Below, in pieces: positions 20,658-30,926 of a stretch of DNA of 64,000 nt. The position numbers and the translations under genes are program-made. This DNA comes from Vampirovibrio chlorellavorus. Its GTDB lineage: Bacteria > Cyanobacteriota > Vampirovibrionia > Vampirovibrionales > Vampirovibrionaceae. The notes below the pieces were generated by a model that was not told where the DNA came from, did no database searches, and saw only the letters and a list, made by a program, of their open reading frames with translations. The stretch lies in the NCBI GenBank assembly GCA_903866275.1, contig CAIPMU010000020.1, forward strand, positions 62,001 through 126,000, given 5' to 3'. Position 1 is the first letter of the stretch. Every line of letters begins with the position of its first letter.

Positions 20658-20687
20658 CAATATTGCAATGGCGTCATTGCAATATTG
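20658..20687. repeat. Perfect inverted repeat, 13-bp arms, 4-nt spacer
   Basis: caatattgcaatg-gcgt-cattgcaatattg. Confidence 0.9.
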
Positions 20688-20731
20688 TGAGGCAAAGAAC
20701 GCCTGGAGGAGGTCAAGCTCAACAGTGTAGT

Positions 20732-21073
20732 TTATAAGGCTTCGGTGTTGGCCTCGCCGGTGCGAATGCGGATCACTTCATCCACGGTGGAGACAAATAT
20801 TTTCCCCGCGCCGCCGGTGAGATCATCCTTGCAGACATCCACAATGATCTCGATGGCCACTTTATACCATTCTTCTTTGACCACCAGCATCAGCATCACT
20901 TTGTGCAGGAAGTTCACCTTGTAAGTGCCCGCGCGCCATTCCAGCTCCATGCCGCCGCTGGCCCCGCGCCCGCGCACCGGGTAAATGGTCATGCTCGAAA
21001 AACCGGCCACTTCCAGGGCTTCGCGCACCGCGTCCACATACTCTTCTTTGATAATGGCTTCAATCTTTTTCAT
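20732..21073 (-). CDS. glnK: P-II family nitrogen regulatory protein
   Basis: MKKIEAIIKEEYVDAVREALEVAGFSSMTIYPVRGRGASGGMELEWRAGTYKVNF...GGAGKIFVSTVDEVIRIRTGE; directly downstream of amt. Confidence 0.93.
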   Translation of the reverse strand: MKKIEAIIKEEYVDAVREALEVAGFSSMTIYPVRGRGASGGMELEWRAGTYKVNFLHKVMLMLVVKEEWYKVAIEIIVDVCKDDLTGGAGKIFVSTVDEVIRIRTGEANTEAL

Positions 21074-21083
21074 GCCACTCACT

Positions 21084-22304
21084 CTATAGTCCTGCATACA
21101 GATCCTCTCCATGCTGGGAAATATCCAGGCCCACTTCTTCTTCCGAGATCCCCACGCTGAGGCTGTGGACGGCATCAATGCCCTTGGCGATGAGATATGT
21201 CATGCCAAAGGAAAACACCCAGGCCACCGCCACCGAAGCCAGTTGAACCCAGAACAGGTGGGGGTTGCCGAAGAACCAGCCATCGGCCCCGGCGGGATTG
21301 ACGGCCTTGCTGGCAAAAATGCCTGTGGCCAGTGCGCCCCAGGTTCCCGCCATTCCGTGGCAGGCCCATACATCCAGCGATTCATCAATGTTCAGTCGGC
21401 TGCGTAACTGCATGCAGTAATAGGAAACTACGGCAGCCACGGCGCCAATAATCAGGGCCGCCGGGACGCCCACATAGCCGCAGGCGGGCGTGATGGCTAC
21501 CAATCCGGTGACTGCGCCGGTGGCCACGCCAATCACGCTGGGGCGGCTGTGTCGCCAGCTCAGCAACATCCATGTGAGGGCCGCTGCGGAAGCGGCCACG
21601 TTTGTGGTGACAATGGCGTAAACCGCGGTGCCATTGGCTGCCAGCGCGCTGCCCCCATTAAAACCAAACCAGCCAAACCAGAGTAACACCACCCCAATAA
21701 TGGTGAGCAGCACGTTATTGGGTTCCATCGGAATTTTGCCGAAGCCCTTGCGCTTGCGAATGACCAGCGCCATTGCCAGCGCGGCCACCCCGGACATGAT
21801 ATGAATGACCGTCCCGCCCGCGAAATCCAGCGCGCCCAGATTGTGCAGCCAGCCGTTGGTGGCCCACATCCAGTGCGCCATGGGGTCGTAAACCAGCGTC
21901 GTCCAGAGCAGGCAGAAAATCAGGAATGAACTGAAGCGAATGCGCTCCACAAAGGCCCCGCTAATGAGGGCTGGGGTGATCACCGCGAATTTCATCTGGA
22001 ACAGCATAAAGGCCAGATGCGGAATGCCTGCCGCATAATGCGGCTCCGGATTGAGATCCACGCCGCGCAGGCCAACCCAGTCCAGCGTGCCGATGAGATG
22101 GGCCACATCCGGCCCAAAGGCCAGGCTATAGCCATACACCACCCATTGAATGGTCAGCAGGGCCAGCACCGAGAAGCTCATCATGATCGTCGACAGCACG
22201 TTTTTGCGGCGCACCATGCCACCGTAAAAGAGGCCCACCGCCGGGGTCATTAGCATAATCAGCGAGGAGGAGACCAGCACCCATGCGAGATCACCGGCAT
22301 TCAT
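21084..22304 (-). CDS. amt: Ammonium transporter Amt
   Basis: MNAGDLAWVLVSSSLIMLMTPAVGLFYGGMVRRKNVL..., DFAGGTVIHIMSGVAALA, DVWACHGMAGTWGALATGIFA. Confidence 0.95.
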   Translation of the reverse strand: MNAGDLAWVLVSSSLIMLMTPAVGLFYGGMVRRKNVLSTIMMSFSVLALLTIQWVVYGYSLAFGPDVAHLIGTLDWVGLRGVDLNPEPHYAAGIPHLAFMLFQMKFAVITPALISGAFVERIRFSSFLIFCLLWTTLVYDPMAHWMWATNGWLHNLGALDFAGGTVIHIMSGVAALAMALVIRKRKGFGKIPMEPNNVLLTIIGVVLLWFGWFGFNGGSALAANGTAVYAIVTTNVAASAAALTWMLLSWRHSRPSVIGVATGAVTGLVAITPACGYVGVPAALIIGAVAAVVSYYCMQLRSRLNIDESLDVWACHGMAGTWGALATGIFASKAVNPAGADGWFFGNPHLFWVQLASVAVAWVFSFGMTYLIAKGIDAVHSLSVGISEEEVGLDISQHGEDLYAGL

Positions 22305-22633
22305 GCCCACTTTGCTCCATTCAGGGGATTCACGCGTGTGTTTCCTTCGATAATAAAACACCATTATGCCATAAGCTGAGCCTCCGGTTAAGAGGGGGCT
22401 TTGGCGGGCCGGAGTTGCCCTGACGGCGTCCGCAAAAATCCTCCGGATGAATGATCTTTTGGGCGAAAGTTCCGCAAAATGCCGCATAAGGAGGATGATA
22501 GACTTCGGCTAATCTGAGTGTTGAGGGCTACCGGCCATTTCGGGATTTCTGAAAAAAAGCCTAAAGTTTTTGAGCAAGGTTCCGATAAGAAGAATACAGG
22601 AATGCCTTCATTCCTTTTGTTTAAGAACCCAAA

Positions 22634-25600
22634 ATGCGTTCAGGGAAGGGCTATATGCAAATTATTGACGGCCTCGCGAATCTCCTCTTCAGGGCAATGG
22701 TCAACACGGTGATGAGTCCCATCCGGGATCAGGCCTTTATTGGCACCCGAAAGGCGAAGATTTCCGACACCGAGAAGGAAGCTCTGGGGTCTGGTTCCGT
22801 GGGCTTTGAGCGTGAGCTGTTGAGCGGCCAGCCCGATTGGCGCAAGCTTCTGGATATGCCCGCCCCCGCGCTAAGGCCCGATGAGCAAGCTTTTCTGGAT
22901 GGCCCCGTGGAACGCCTCTGCGAGATGCTGGATGACTGGAAAATTCGCACCGAGCTGAAAGATTTACCCTCAGATGTTTGGGCCTACATGAAAGCCCAGG
23001 GCTTCTTCGGGATGATCATTCCCAAAGCCTATGGTGGTCTGGAATTTTCGGCCCATGCCCATTCGGAAGTGATTCAAAAACTGGCCAGCCGCAGCACCAC
23101 GGCCACCGTCACCGCGATGGTGCCGAACTCGCTGGGGCCTGCCGAGTTGCTGACCCGCTACGGCACCGATGCCCAGAAAAATTATTATTTGCCCCGCCTC
23201 GCTTCAGGCGAGGAAATTCCCTCCTTTGCCTTAACCGAGCCCGATGCGGGTTCCGATGCTTCCAGCATGACTTCGCGCGGCGTGGTCTGCATGAAGGACG
23301 GCCAGTTGGGCATCCGCCTGACCTGGGACAAACGCTATATTACCCTCAGCCCCATCACCACCCTGTTGGGCATCGCCTTTAAACTGCAAGATCCGGAAGG
23401 CCTGCTGAGCCCCGGACAAGACAACGCCAAGACCGACTGGGGCATTACGCTGGCCCTCATTCCCGTGGAAACACCGGGGGTGATTCATGGCAAGCGGCAC
23501 AATCCGCTGGGCATTCCCTTCCAGAACGGCCCCACGCAGGGCAAGGATGTCTGGATTCCCATTGCGCAGATTATTGGTGGCCCCGAGTACGCCGGGCAAG
23601 GCTGGCGCATGCTGATGGAGTGCCTCTCGGTGGGGCGTTGTATTTCCTTGCCTGCTCTCTCAGTTGGGTCATCCAAGCTGGTGTGCCGAATGGTGGGCGC
23701 CTACAGCCGAACCCGCAAGCAATTTAAAGTGAACATCGGCCAGTTTGAAGGCATTGAGGAACTGGTGGCGCGCATCAGCGGCACCACTTACCTGATGGAA
23801 GCCGCGCGCGTGGCCACACTGCAAATGCTGGATCGCGGCGAGCATCCCACCATTTTATCGGCGGTGATGAAGTATCACCTCACCGAATGCGGCCGCCAAA
23901 TTGTAAACGATGGGATGGACATTCTGGGCGGCAAGGCCATTTGCGATGGCCCTGATAACCTGATTGCGCCGCTCTATTTCGGCATCCCCATTGGGATTAC
24001 GGTGGAAGGCGCCAATATTCTGACCCGCAACATGATCATCTTCGGGCAAGGCTCGGTGCGCTCGCATCCTTACCTCTTGCAGGAAATTGAAGCGGCGCGT
24101 TTGCCGGACGCCAAAGCGGCCAAGCGGCAGTTCAGCGATTTAATGGCCCGCCACGTGCAAATGAGCACCCGCAACGGGATCGCCAGTGTATTGTATGGCC
24201 TGCTGGATGGCCACCTGAGCGGCATGCCCAAGCATTGCAGCAAGGTGCAGGCCCCTTACTTCCGGCAGATCAACCGTCTCAGCGCCGCCTATGCCACGCT
24301 GGCGGATATGACCCTGATGCTGCTCGGCGACAGCGTGAAGCGAAAGGAGCGCATTTCCGCGCTGCTGGGCGATACGCTAAGTTACCTCTTTCTGGCGGGT
24401 TGCGTGCTGCGGCATTACAACGCCCAGGGCCAGCAGGCGGAAGACTTGCCCCTGATGCACTGGTCTTGCCAGCACATGCTCTTTCTGGCGGAAGAGAGCA
24501 TGGACAAACTCTTGCAGAACTTCCCCAACGCCTTGATGGGTGCGTTACTGCGCCCCGTGATCTTCCCGGCGGGGCGGCGTTGCAAGATGCCCTCGCATCG
24601 TCTGGATCGCAAGGTCGCCAAAGTCGCCCTGACGCCCGGCGCGGCTCGGGATCGCCTCACGGCGGGCATCTATCTCCCCGAAGAGGCCAGTCAGCAGCCG
24701 TTGGCCCTGATGGAACAAGCCATGATCACCATCGTGGCCGCCGAACCGCTGGAAGCCCAGCTCCGACAGGCCAAAAAAGAGGGCCGCTTGTTGGCTTCCA
24801 ACCCGGAAGCGATGATGCTGGAGGCCATCGAAAAAAGCATTCTCTCCAAAGAAGGCGGCGATACGCTGCGACGCGCAGAAACCCTGCGTCAGCGGGTGAT
24901 TCGTGTGGACGACTTCGACCCGGACATGGGCGTGCCCCTGACTGAACCCCTCGCACTGGCGAACCGGGACAGTCTCAAAGGGGCCTATCCGGTGGGCATT
25001 CAGTGGGACGTAGACATTCCCAAAATCGACCTGATGACGCTGATGCAGGAGTCGCTGACGCGCTATAAAAATCACGCCTGCATCGATTTTCTGGGCAAGA
25101 AATACACCTATCAGGAACTCGATGAGCTGATTCACAAGGCGGCAGCGGGCTTGCAGGCTCAGGGCGTCCAAAAGGGCGATAAGATCGGCCTGTACATGCC
25201 CAACAGCCCCTACTATCCCATCCTGTTTTTTGCAGCGCTCAAAGTGGGCGCGGTGGCGGTCAATTTCTGCCCGATGAATACGGTGTCGGAACTTCGCCAT
25301 CAGGCTCAGGACAGCGGCACGCGGCTATTAGTCACAATGGATCTGAAAGACATGTACCAGAACGCCCTCACCTTGCAAAAGGAAGGGGTGCTGGATCAGG
25401 TGATTGTCTGCCGGATGCATAAGGTGTTGCCGTTCCTGAAAGCCCAGGCCTATCGCTTGCTGAAAGCCTCGACCATTGCCTGGATTGAGGAGGACGACAA
25501 GCGCCCCCACGGGAATAAACCCGCGGCGGTGTTGATGTTCAAGGAGCTGGTGAACCACTCTAAAACTTGTCAGCCCGTGGCTGTTTTACCGGAGGATTTG

Positions 25601-26785
25601 GCGGTGTTGCAATACACCGGTGGCACCACCGGCACGCCCAAAGGCGCGATGCTCACCCATGCCAATCTGGTGGCCAACGCCATTCAGGTGGAAGAATACT
25701 TCAAATCGTCCGCCGATCGGCCAGACACCGCTAGCCTGCTAAAAAACGGCTGCGAGCGCGTGCTGGCCTCCATTCCCTACTTTCATGTGTTCGGGATGAC
25801 GGTGACCATGATCACCGGCCTGCGCATCGGCGGGGAGTTGATCATTCTGCCCAACCCGCGCGATATGAAGGAAACCATGAAGGTCTTTCACGAGAAACGA
25901 CCCACCATGTTTCCCGCCGTGCCGCGCCTGTTGCAGGCCATCTCCGAAAACCCCAAGGCGACCGGTCACGAGCTGTCCTGTCTGGAAACTGTGATTTCCG
26001 GCGGCGCGGCCCTGCCGCCCAATCTCAAGGAAACCTTTGAGACGGCTTCGGGCAAAAGTGGCCTGCTCAAGCAGGGCTACGGCCTCACGGAAACCTCGCC
26101 CGTGGTGACGAGTAATCCGCCGTATGGCCTGAATAAATCCGACTCGGTGGGCCTGCCCTTGCCACGCACCCAAATTCGCATCAGCGACCCGGAAAACCCG
26201 GAACGCACCTTGCCCATTGGGGAAATTGGCGAGATTTGCATTTCGGGCCCGCAGGTGATGAAGGGCTATTACAATCGCCCCGAAGAAACCGCCGAAGTGC
26301 TGCACGACGGCTGGTTGAGAACCGGCGATCTGGGCTTTCTGGATGCGGATTACTATCTGCACATTGTGGACCGGATGAAGCGCCTGATTCTGGTGAACGG
26401 CTTTAACGTCTATCCCAGCCAGATTGAACACGCCATTGCCCAGCACCCGGCGGTGGTTGAATCGCTGGTGATCAGCGTCCCCGATCCGCGATCCGGTGAG
26501 GCGGCCAAGGCCTTTATTCGCCTGAAGCCGGAGTTTATGGGACAGATCAGCGCCAAGGACATGCGCCTCTTCCTGAAGGATCACCTGAGCCGGATTGAAC
26601 TGCCCAAGTACTTTGACTTCGTCACGGACGAAATTCCGAAAACCTCGGTGGGCAAACCCGACTGGCGGCGCATGCAGGAGCAGGATCGCCTCGCGCATCT
26701 GGCCTGTGGCGGCCCGCATCCCGAAGGTATGCTGGATTATGCCAATTTACACGACGGTGATTACACTGAGGAGCAGGCATCATGA
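22634..26785 (+). CDS. Fused FadE-type acyl-CoA dehydrogenase / long-chain acyl-CoA ligase
   Basis: 1383-aa continuous ORF; N-terminal ...TVEGANILTRNMIIFGQGSVRSHPY (FadE-like), C-terminal YTGGTTGTPKGAMLTHANL...GYGLTETSP...GWLRTGDLGFLD (AMP-forming ligase). Confidence 0.93.
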   Translation: MRSGKGYMQIIDGLANLLFRAMVNTVMSPIRDQAFIGTRKAKISDTEKEALGSGSVGFERELLSGQPDWRKLLDMPAPALRPDEQAFLDGPVERLCEMLDDWKIRTELKDLPSDVWAYMKAQGFFGMIIPKAYGGLEFSAHAHSEVIQKLASRSTTATVTAMVPNSLGPAELLTRYGTDAQKNYYLPRLASGEEIPSFALTEPDAGSDASSMTSRGVVCMKDGQLGIRLTWDKRYITLSPITTLLGIAFKLQDPEGLLSPGQDNAKTDWGITLALIPVETPGVIHGKRHNPLGIPFQNGPTQGKDVWIPIAQIIGGPEYAGQGWRMLMECLSVGRCISLPALSVGSSKLVCRMVGAYSRTRKQFKVNIGQFEGIEELVARISGTTYLMEAARVATLQMLDRGEHPTILSAVMKYHLTECGRQIVNDGMDILGGKAICDGPDNLIAPLYFGIPIGITVEGANILTRNMIIFGQGSVRSHPYLLQEIEAARLPDAKAAKRQFSDLMARHVQMSTRNGIASVLYGLLDGHLSGMPKHCSKVQAPYFRQINRLSAAYATLADMTLMLLGDSVKRKERISALLGDTLSYLFLAGCVLRHYNAQGQQAEDLPLMHWSCQHMLFLAEESMDKLLQNFPNALMGALLRPVIFPAGRRCKMPSHRLDRKVAKVALTPGAARDRLTAGIYLPEEASQQPLALMEQAMITIVAAEPLEAQLRQAKKEGRLLASNPEAMMLEAIEKSILSKEGGDTLRRAETLRQRVIRVDDFDPDMGVPLTEPLALANRDSLKGAYPVGIQWDVDIPKIDLMTLMQESLTRYKNHACIDFLGKKYTYQELDELIHKAAAGLQAQGVQKGDKIGLYMPNSPYYPILFFAALKVGAVAVNFCPMNTVSELRHQAQDSGTRLLVTMDLKDMYQNALTLQKEGVLDQVIVCRMHKVLPFLKAQAYRLLKASTIAWIEEDDKRPHGNKPAAVLMFKELVNHSKTCQPVAVLPEDLAVLQYTGGTTGTPKGAMLTHANLVANAIQVEEYFKSSADRPDTASLLKNGCERVLASIPYFHVFGMTVTMITGLRIGGELIILPNPRDMKETMKVFHEKRPTMFPAVPRLLQAISENPKATGHELSCLETVISGGAALPPNLKETFETASGKSGLLKQGYGLTETSPVVTSNPPYGLNKSDSVGLPLPRTQIRISDPENPERTLPIGEIGEICISGPQVMKGYYNRPEETAEVLHDGWLRTGDLGFLDADYYLHIVDRMKRLILVNGFNVYPSQIEHAIAQHPAVVESLVISVPDPRSGEAAKAFIRLKPEFMGQISAKDMRLFLKDHLSRIELPKYFDFVTDEIPKTSVGKPDWRRMQEQDRLAHLACGGPHPEGMLDYANLHDGDYTEEQAS

Positions 26786-27957
26786 AACAGGCGGTCATTA
26801 TTGATTATTTGCGCACGCCGTTTGCCAAGGCCATTGAACCCACGTCGCCCAGCGGCAAGCAGGGACGGTTGGCCCCCATTGCGCCGGATGAACTGCTGGT
26901 GGCCGTCGTGCGCGGGTTGTTGGATCGCACGGGCATTAACCCCGCCGATGTGGAAACCCTGCTGACCGGTTGTGTGCATCAGGAGGCCGAACAGGGCTTG
27001 AACATGGCGCGTCTGGTGGTGCTGCATCCCGGTTCGGGCTTGCCGCACAGCGTTGGCGGCGTGACCGTGGATCGCTTCTGTGGATCGTCGATGCACGTGG
27101 TGGCCGACGCCAAAAATACCATTCTCGCGGGCGAGGCCGAGTTGATGATTTGCACCGGCGTGCAATCCATCAGCCGCATTCCGCTGGCGGGCTGGAATCC
27201 CATGCTGAATCCCAATATTTATGACGGCAACCCCAAGGGTTTTATCAACATGGGCATCACCGCCGAAAATCTGGCGGCGCAATATCAAATTGCCCGCGCC
27301 GCGCAGGAAGAATTTGCGTTTCAGTCGCATCAAAAAGCGGCCAAAGCGCAAGCGGCTGGGCTGTTTCAGCATGAGATCATCGCCGTGGGTGGTGTGAGTG
27401 CCGATGACACCATTCGACAAGAAACCACGCTGGAGCAGATGGCTAAACTGAAGCCCGCCTTTCAACAGGAAGGCTCGGTCACGGCGGCGACTTCGTCTCC
27501 GCATACCGACGGGGCCGCAGGGGTGATTGTGGCTTCCGAAGAATACGCCCGGCAGCATGGGTTGCCCATGTTGGCGCGGGTGAAAGCTTTTGCCTCGTCC
27601 GGGTGTGCGCCGGAAATCATGGGCATTGGCCCGGTGGAAGCCATCAAAAAAGTACTCAAGCGCGCCGATTTAACCATGAATGATATAGACATTGTGGAAC
27701 TCAACGAAGCCTTTGCGGCGCAATGTTTAGCCGTGTTGCAGGAACTGGAAAAACAAGGCATGCCCGTGTCACCCGAGAAACTCAATTTGGACGGCGGCGC
27801 GTTGGCGCTGGGGCATCCTTTGGGAGCTTCGGGCGCGCGTTTGACCGGCAAGGCGGCGAGTTTGCTGCAACGCACCGGCAAGCGGTTTGCGCTGGCTAGC
27901 ATGTGTATCGGTGGCGGTCAGGGTGTGGCGATTATTTTAGAGAACGTGCAGGGGTAG
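26782..27957 (+). CDS. Acetyl-CoA C-acyltransferase (thiolase)
   Basis: 391 aa; VDRFCGSSMHVVADA, ELNEAFAAQCLAV, LNLDGGALALGHPLGASGAR, CIGGGQGVAIILE; 4-bp ATGA overlap with upstream gene. Confidence 0.95.
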   Translation: MKQAVIIDYLRTPFAKAIEPTSPSGKQGRLAPIAPDELLVAVVRGLLDRTGINPADVETLLTGCVHQEAEQGLNMARLVVLHPGSGLPHSVGGVTVDRFCGSSMHVVADAKNTILAGEAELMICTGVQSISRIPLAGWNPMLNPNIYDGNPKGFINMGITAENLAAQYQIARAAQEEFAFQSHQKAAKAQAAGLFQHEIIAVGGVSADDTIRQETTLEQMAKLKPAFQQEGSVTAATSSPHTDGAAGVIVASEEYARQHGLPMLARVKAFASSGCAPEIMGIGPVEAIKKVLKRADLTMNDIDIVELNEAFAAQCLAVLQELEKQGMPVSPEKLNLDGGALALGHPLGASGARLTGKAASLLQRTGKRFALASMCIGGGQGVAIILENVQG

Positions 27958-27961
27958 CATC

Positions 27962-30580
27962 ATGCGTGCAGATCAATTTGCCATTCAAAAAGCGGCGGTG
28001 ATTGGTGCCGGGGCCATGGGCTCGGGCATTGCGGCGCAACTGGCCAACGCGGGCGTGGATGTGTACCTGCTGGATATTGTCCCTGCCGATGCCACGGATC
28101 GGAATGTCGTCGCCAACAACGCCATGCAGCGAATGTTGAAAGCCGTTCCGGCCAGCGACCCGCTGAACGCCGGGTTTATGATCCCCGATAACGCAAAGCG
28201 GATTACCACGGGCAACATCGAGGATCATCTGGCCGAAGCGGTGCGGGATGCCGACTGGATCGTGGAAGTGGTCGTGGAAAACATCGAAGTGAAACGCGAC
28301 CTTTATGAGAAACTGGAAACCCTGAAACGCCCCGATGCGATTGTGTCTTCCAATACGTCCACGATTCCGTGGAAAGATTTGGTGGACGGCCGATCGGATG
28401 CGTTTAAGTCGCATTTTTTGATCACCCACTTTTTTAACCCGCCCCGCTTTATGCACCTGCTGGAAATCGTGGGCGGCGAGCATACCCCGCTGGAACTACT
28501 AGAAGCCCTGCGCGCCTTTGGGGATATTCGTCTGGGCAAAAACGTGATTGTATGCAAGGACACCCCGGCCTTTCTGGCCAACCGTATTGGTATTTATTAC
28601 ATGTTCCGCGCCATCAACGAAGCGCTGGATCGCAACATGCCGATTGATGTGGCGGACGCCCTGCTGGGCACCCCCATTGGCTTCCCCAAAGAGGGCATTT
28701 TTGGCCTGCTGGATCTGGTGGGCATTGGCATCATTCCGTTGGTGGCCAAAAGCATGCTGAAAGTGTTGCCTGCCGACGACGCCTTCCGCAAGCTGGATCA
28801 GGACAAGGGACTCAAGCTGGTCAACGGCTTGCTGGCCGAAGGCCGCTGGGGACGGAATTCTCCCAAGGGCGGCTTTTACCGGATGCACAAAAAAGAGGAC
28901 GGCAGCAGGCAAAAGCAGGCCACTGACCTGCAATCCGGTGAATATCGGGACACGGAAAAAGTGAAGCTCTCGCAGGTGAAGGCCGCCAAAAAGCAGGGGC
29001 CTCGCGCCGTGCTGGAAGGCGATGACGACCTGAGCCGGTTTACCTGGGTGGTCGTCCGGGATACCTTGCTCTATGCTGCCACCCTCATTCCCGAAATTGC
29101 CGATGACATCGCCGATGTGGATGCGGCCTTGCGGGGCGGGTATAACGCCATCTGGGGCCCCTTTCAGGTGATTGATCAGCTGGGCGTGGAATGGTTCTGT
29201 AATAAAGTGCAAGCCGATGGCATTGCCTTGCCGCCGACCTTGCAACTGGCGCAAAACCGTTCTTTTTACCGAGAGGTGAATGGACATTCGTTGCGACTGA
29301 CCTTTGATTTTGAAAAACAGTCGGCCAGTTACGAACCCTTGCCGGTGCGCGAGGGCGTGCTCAAATTGAGTGATTTCAAACGCCAGGGCAAGCCGTTGGT
29401 CACGCATCATTCCGCCAGCCTGTGGGATATTGGCGACGGGGTGACCTGTCTGGAATTCCACTCCAAGATGAACACGCTGGATCCCTCAGTCCTGTGGGTG
29501 ATTAACAGTAGTCTGGAATTCATACAGAAAAATGCAAATCGCTTTAAGGCGATGGTGATCTACAACGAGGGCAAGAACTTCTCCCTCGGCGCGAATCTGG
29601 GCCTGATTGACGCCGGATTCAAGGCCGGTAAGCTGGAGTGGGCCAAGGCGCTGGGCTTCACAGGGCCCATCGATCAGTATGTCTATCAACTCACCGAAAC
29701 CCTCATTTATCAAGGGCAGAGTGTGTTCAACGCCATCCGGCACGCGCCGTTTCCGGTGGTGGGCGCACCCAATGGTATGGCTCTGGGCGGTGGTTGCGAA
29801 ATTCTGTTGCACTGTGATGCCATTCAGGCCAGCTCGGAAACCTATATGGGGCTGGTGGAAAGCGGTGTTGGCCTGATTCCCGCGTGGGGCGGTTGTGTGC
29901 GCTATCTGGATCGCTGTCAGCAAATTCCCGATGCCATGCATGGTCCCATTCCGGCGGTGCGGGCTGCTTTTCAAACCATTCTCATGCCACAGGCTGCGGT
30001 GTCCAACTCTGCCGCTGACGCCCATAAAAAGCACTGGATTCACCCCGAAGACGGCATTACCATGAACCCGGATCGCCTGCTGGCCGATGCGAAGGCGCGG
30101 GCGCTGGCCATGGCGGAACATTACACCCTGCCTGTGGGTGCCACGTACAAACTTCCCGGTCCGGCCGGTAAAGCGGCCTTGAGCATGGCGGTGGATGATT
30201 TTTATGTGAAAGGCGATGCCACCTGGCATGATGTGGTGGTGGCTGATGCCCTTTGCGAGGTGCTTTCCGGTGGTGAAACCCAAGTGGGCAAAATCCTGAG
30301 CGAAAGCGATATTGCCCAATTGGAGCGCGAAGCCTTTCTCTCCCTGTTGCGAACCCCGCAAACCCGCCGACGCATTGCGCACACCCTCAAAACCGGAAAG
30401 CCTTTACGGGAAGACCCATTGGCGGAAGCAAAGCCCATTGAGGGCATTCGGGCGGAACGGGTTAGCAAAAAGCTAACCCCCCGGCCGCTGAGTGGCCAGC
30501 CTCTCGTCGGCAGCGATCGTGCTCATCTCCTGATTATGGCGGAAATCACGGCGTTCCTGCTGCGTCAAATATCCGGCTGA
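27962..30580 (+). CDS. 3-hydroxyacyl-CoA dehydrogenase / enoyl-CoA hydratase multifunctional protein
   Basis: 872 aa; VIGAGAMGSGIAAQLANAG, SSNTSTIPW, HFFNPPRFMHLLEIV, then hydratase-like GAPNGMALGGGCEILLHCD. Confidence 0.93.
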   Translation: MRADQFAIQKAAVIGAGAMGSGIAAQLANAGVDVYLLDIVPADATDRNVVANNAMQRMLKAVPASDPLNAGFMIPDNAKRITTGNIEDHLAEAVRDADWIVEVVVENIEVKRDLYEKLETLKRPDAIVSSNTSTIPWKDLVDGRSDAFKSHFLITHFFNPPRFMHLLEIVGGEHTPLELLEALRAFGDIRLGKNVIVCKDTPAFLANRIGIYYMFRAINEALDRNMPIDVADALLGTPIGFPKEGIFGLLDLVGIGIIPLVAKSMLKVLPADDAFRKLDQDKGLKLVNGLLAEGRWGRNSPKGGFYRMHKKEDGSRQKQATDLQSGEYRDTEKVKLSQVKAAKKQGPRAVLEGDDDLSRFTWVVVRDTLLYAATLIPEIADDIADVDAALRGGYNAIWGPFQVIDQLGVEWFCNKVQADGIALPPTLQLAQNRSFYREVNGHSLRLTFDFEKQSASYEPLPVREGVLKLSDFKRQGKPLVTHHSASLWDIGDGVTCLEFHSKMNTLDPSVLWVINSSLEFIQKNANRFKAMVIYNEGKNFSLGANLGLIDAGFKAGKLEWAKALGFTGPIDQYVYQLTETLIYQGQSVFNAIRHAPFPVVGAPNGMALGGGCEILLHCDAIQASSETYMGLVESGVGLIPAWGGCVRYLDRCQQIPDAMHGPIPAVRAAFQTILMPQAAVSNSAADAHKKHWIHPEDGITMNPDRLLADAKARALAMAEHYTLPVGATYKLPGPAGKAALSMAVDDFYVKGDATWHDVVVADALCEVLSGGETQVGKILSESDIAQLEREAFLSLLRTPQTRRRIAHTLKTGKPLREDPLAEAKPIEGIRAERVSKKLTPRPLSGQPLVGSDRAHLLIMAEITAFLLRQISG

Positions 30581-30926
30581 TTTTGTTTGAGTTGTGTTTG
30601 AAGTCCTGGAACGATGCCTTTCCGGATATTAAAGGCTGTTTTCGGCTGGTGAACCCTGTTGGGGAAAGCATTGTTTCGCTGAAATCTTCGGGATACCGTT
30701 TATATTGCCAGCGGATGCACTGAAGCTGGCAATTCGGGTTTGAGTCTGGTTTTATACATGGGAGAGACTGGCCTTTTTTGAATTGCGTCACGCAATGACG
30801 ATGCTTGTCCATCATTGGCTCTGTCATATTTTCATCCCTTTTGCCTTGTAGAATGATGCTCAGCTTGTCTTGAAAGCTGGGATTCAGCACTGCCATCCCT
30901 GTACAAACCGTGTGGAGAATTTTTGA

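Noticed and set aside
20658-20687. Perfect palindrome as a rho-independent terminator of glnK
   Set aside because: No U-tract follows on either strand; kept only as a possible operator or RNA structure.
20376-20690. 104-aa plus ORF overlapping the RHH gene
   Set aside because: Antisense to the RHH protein, which has a clear family pattern; this ORF has none.
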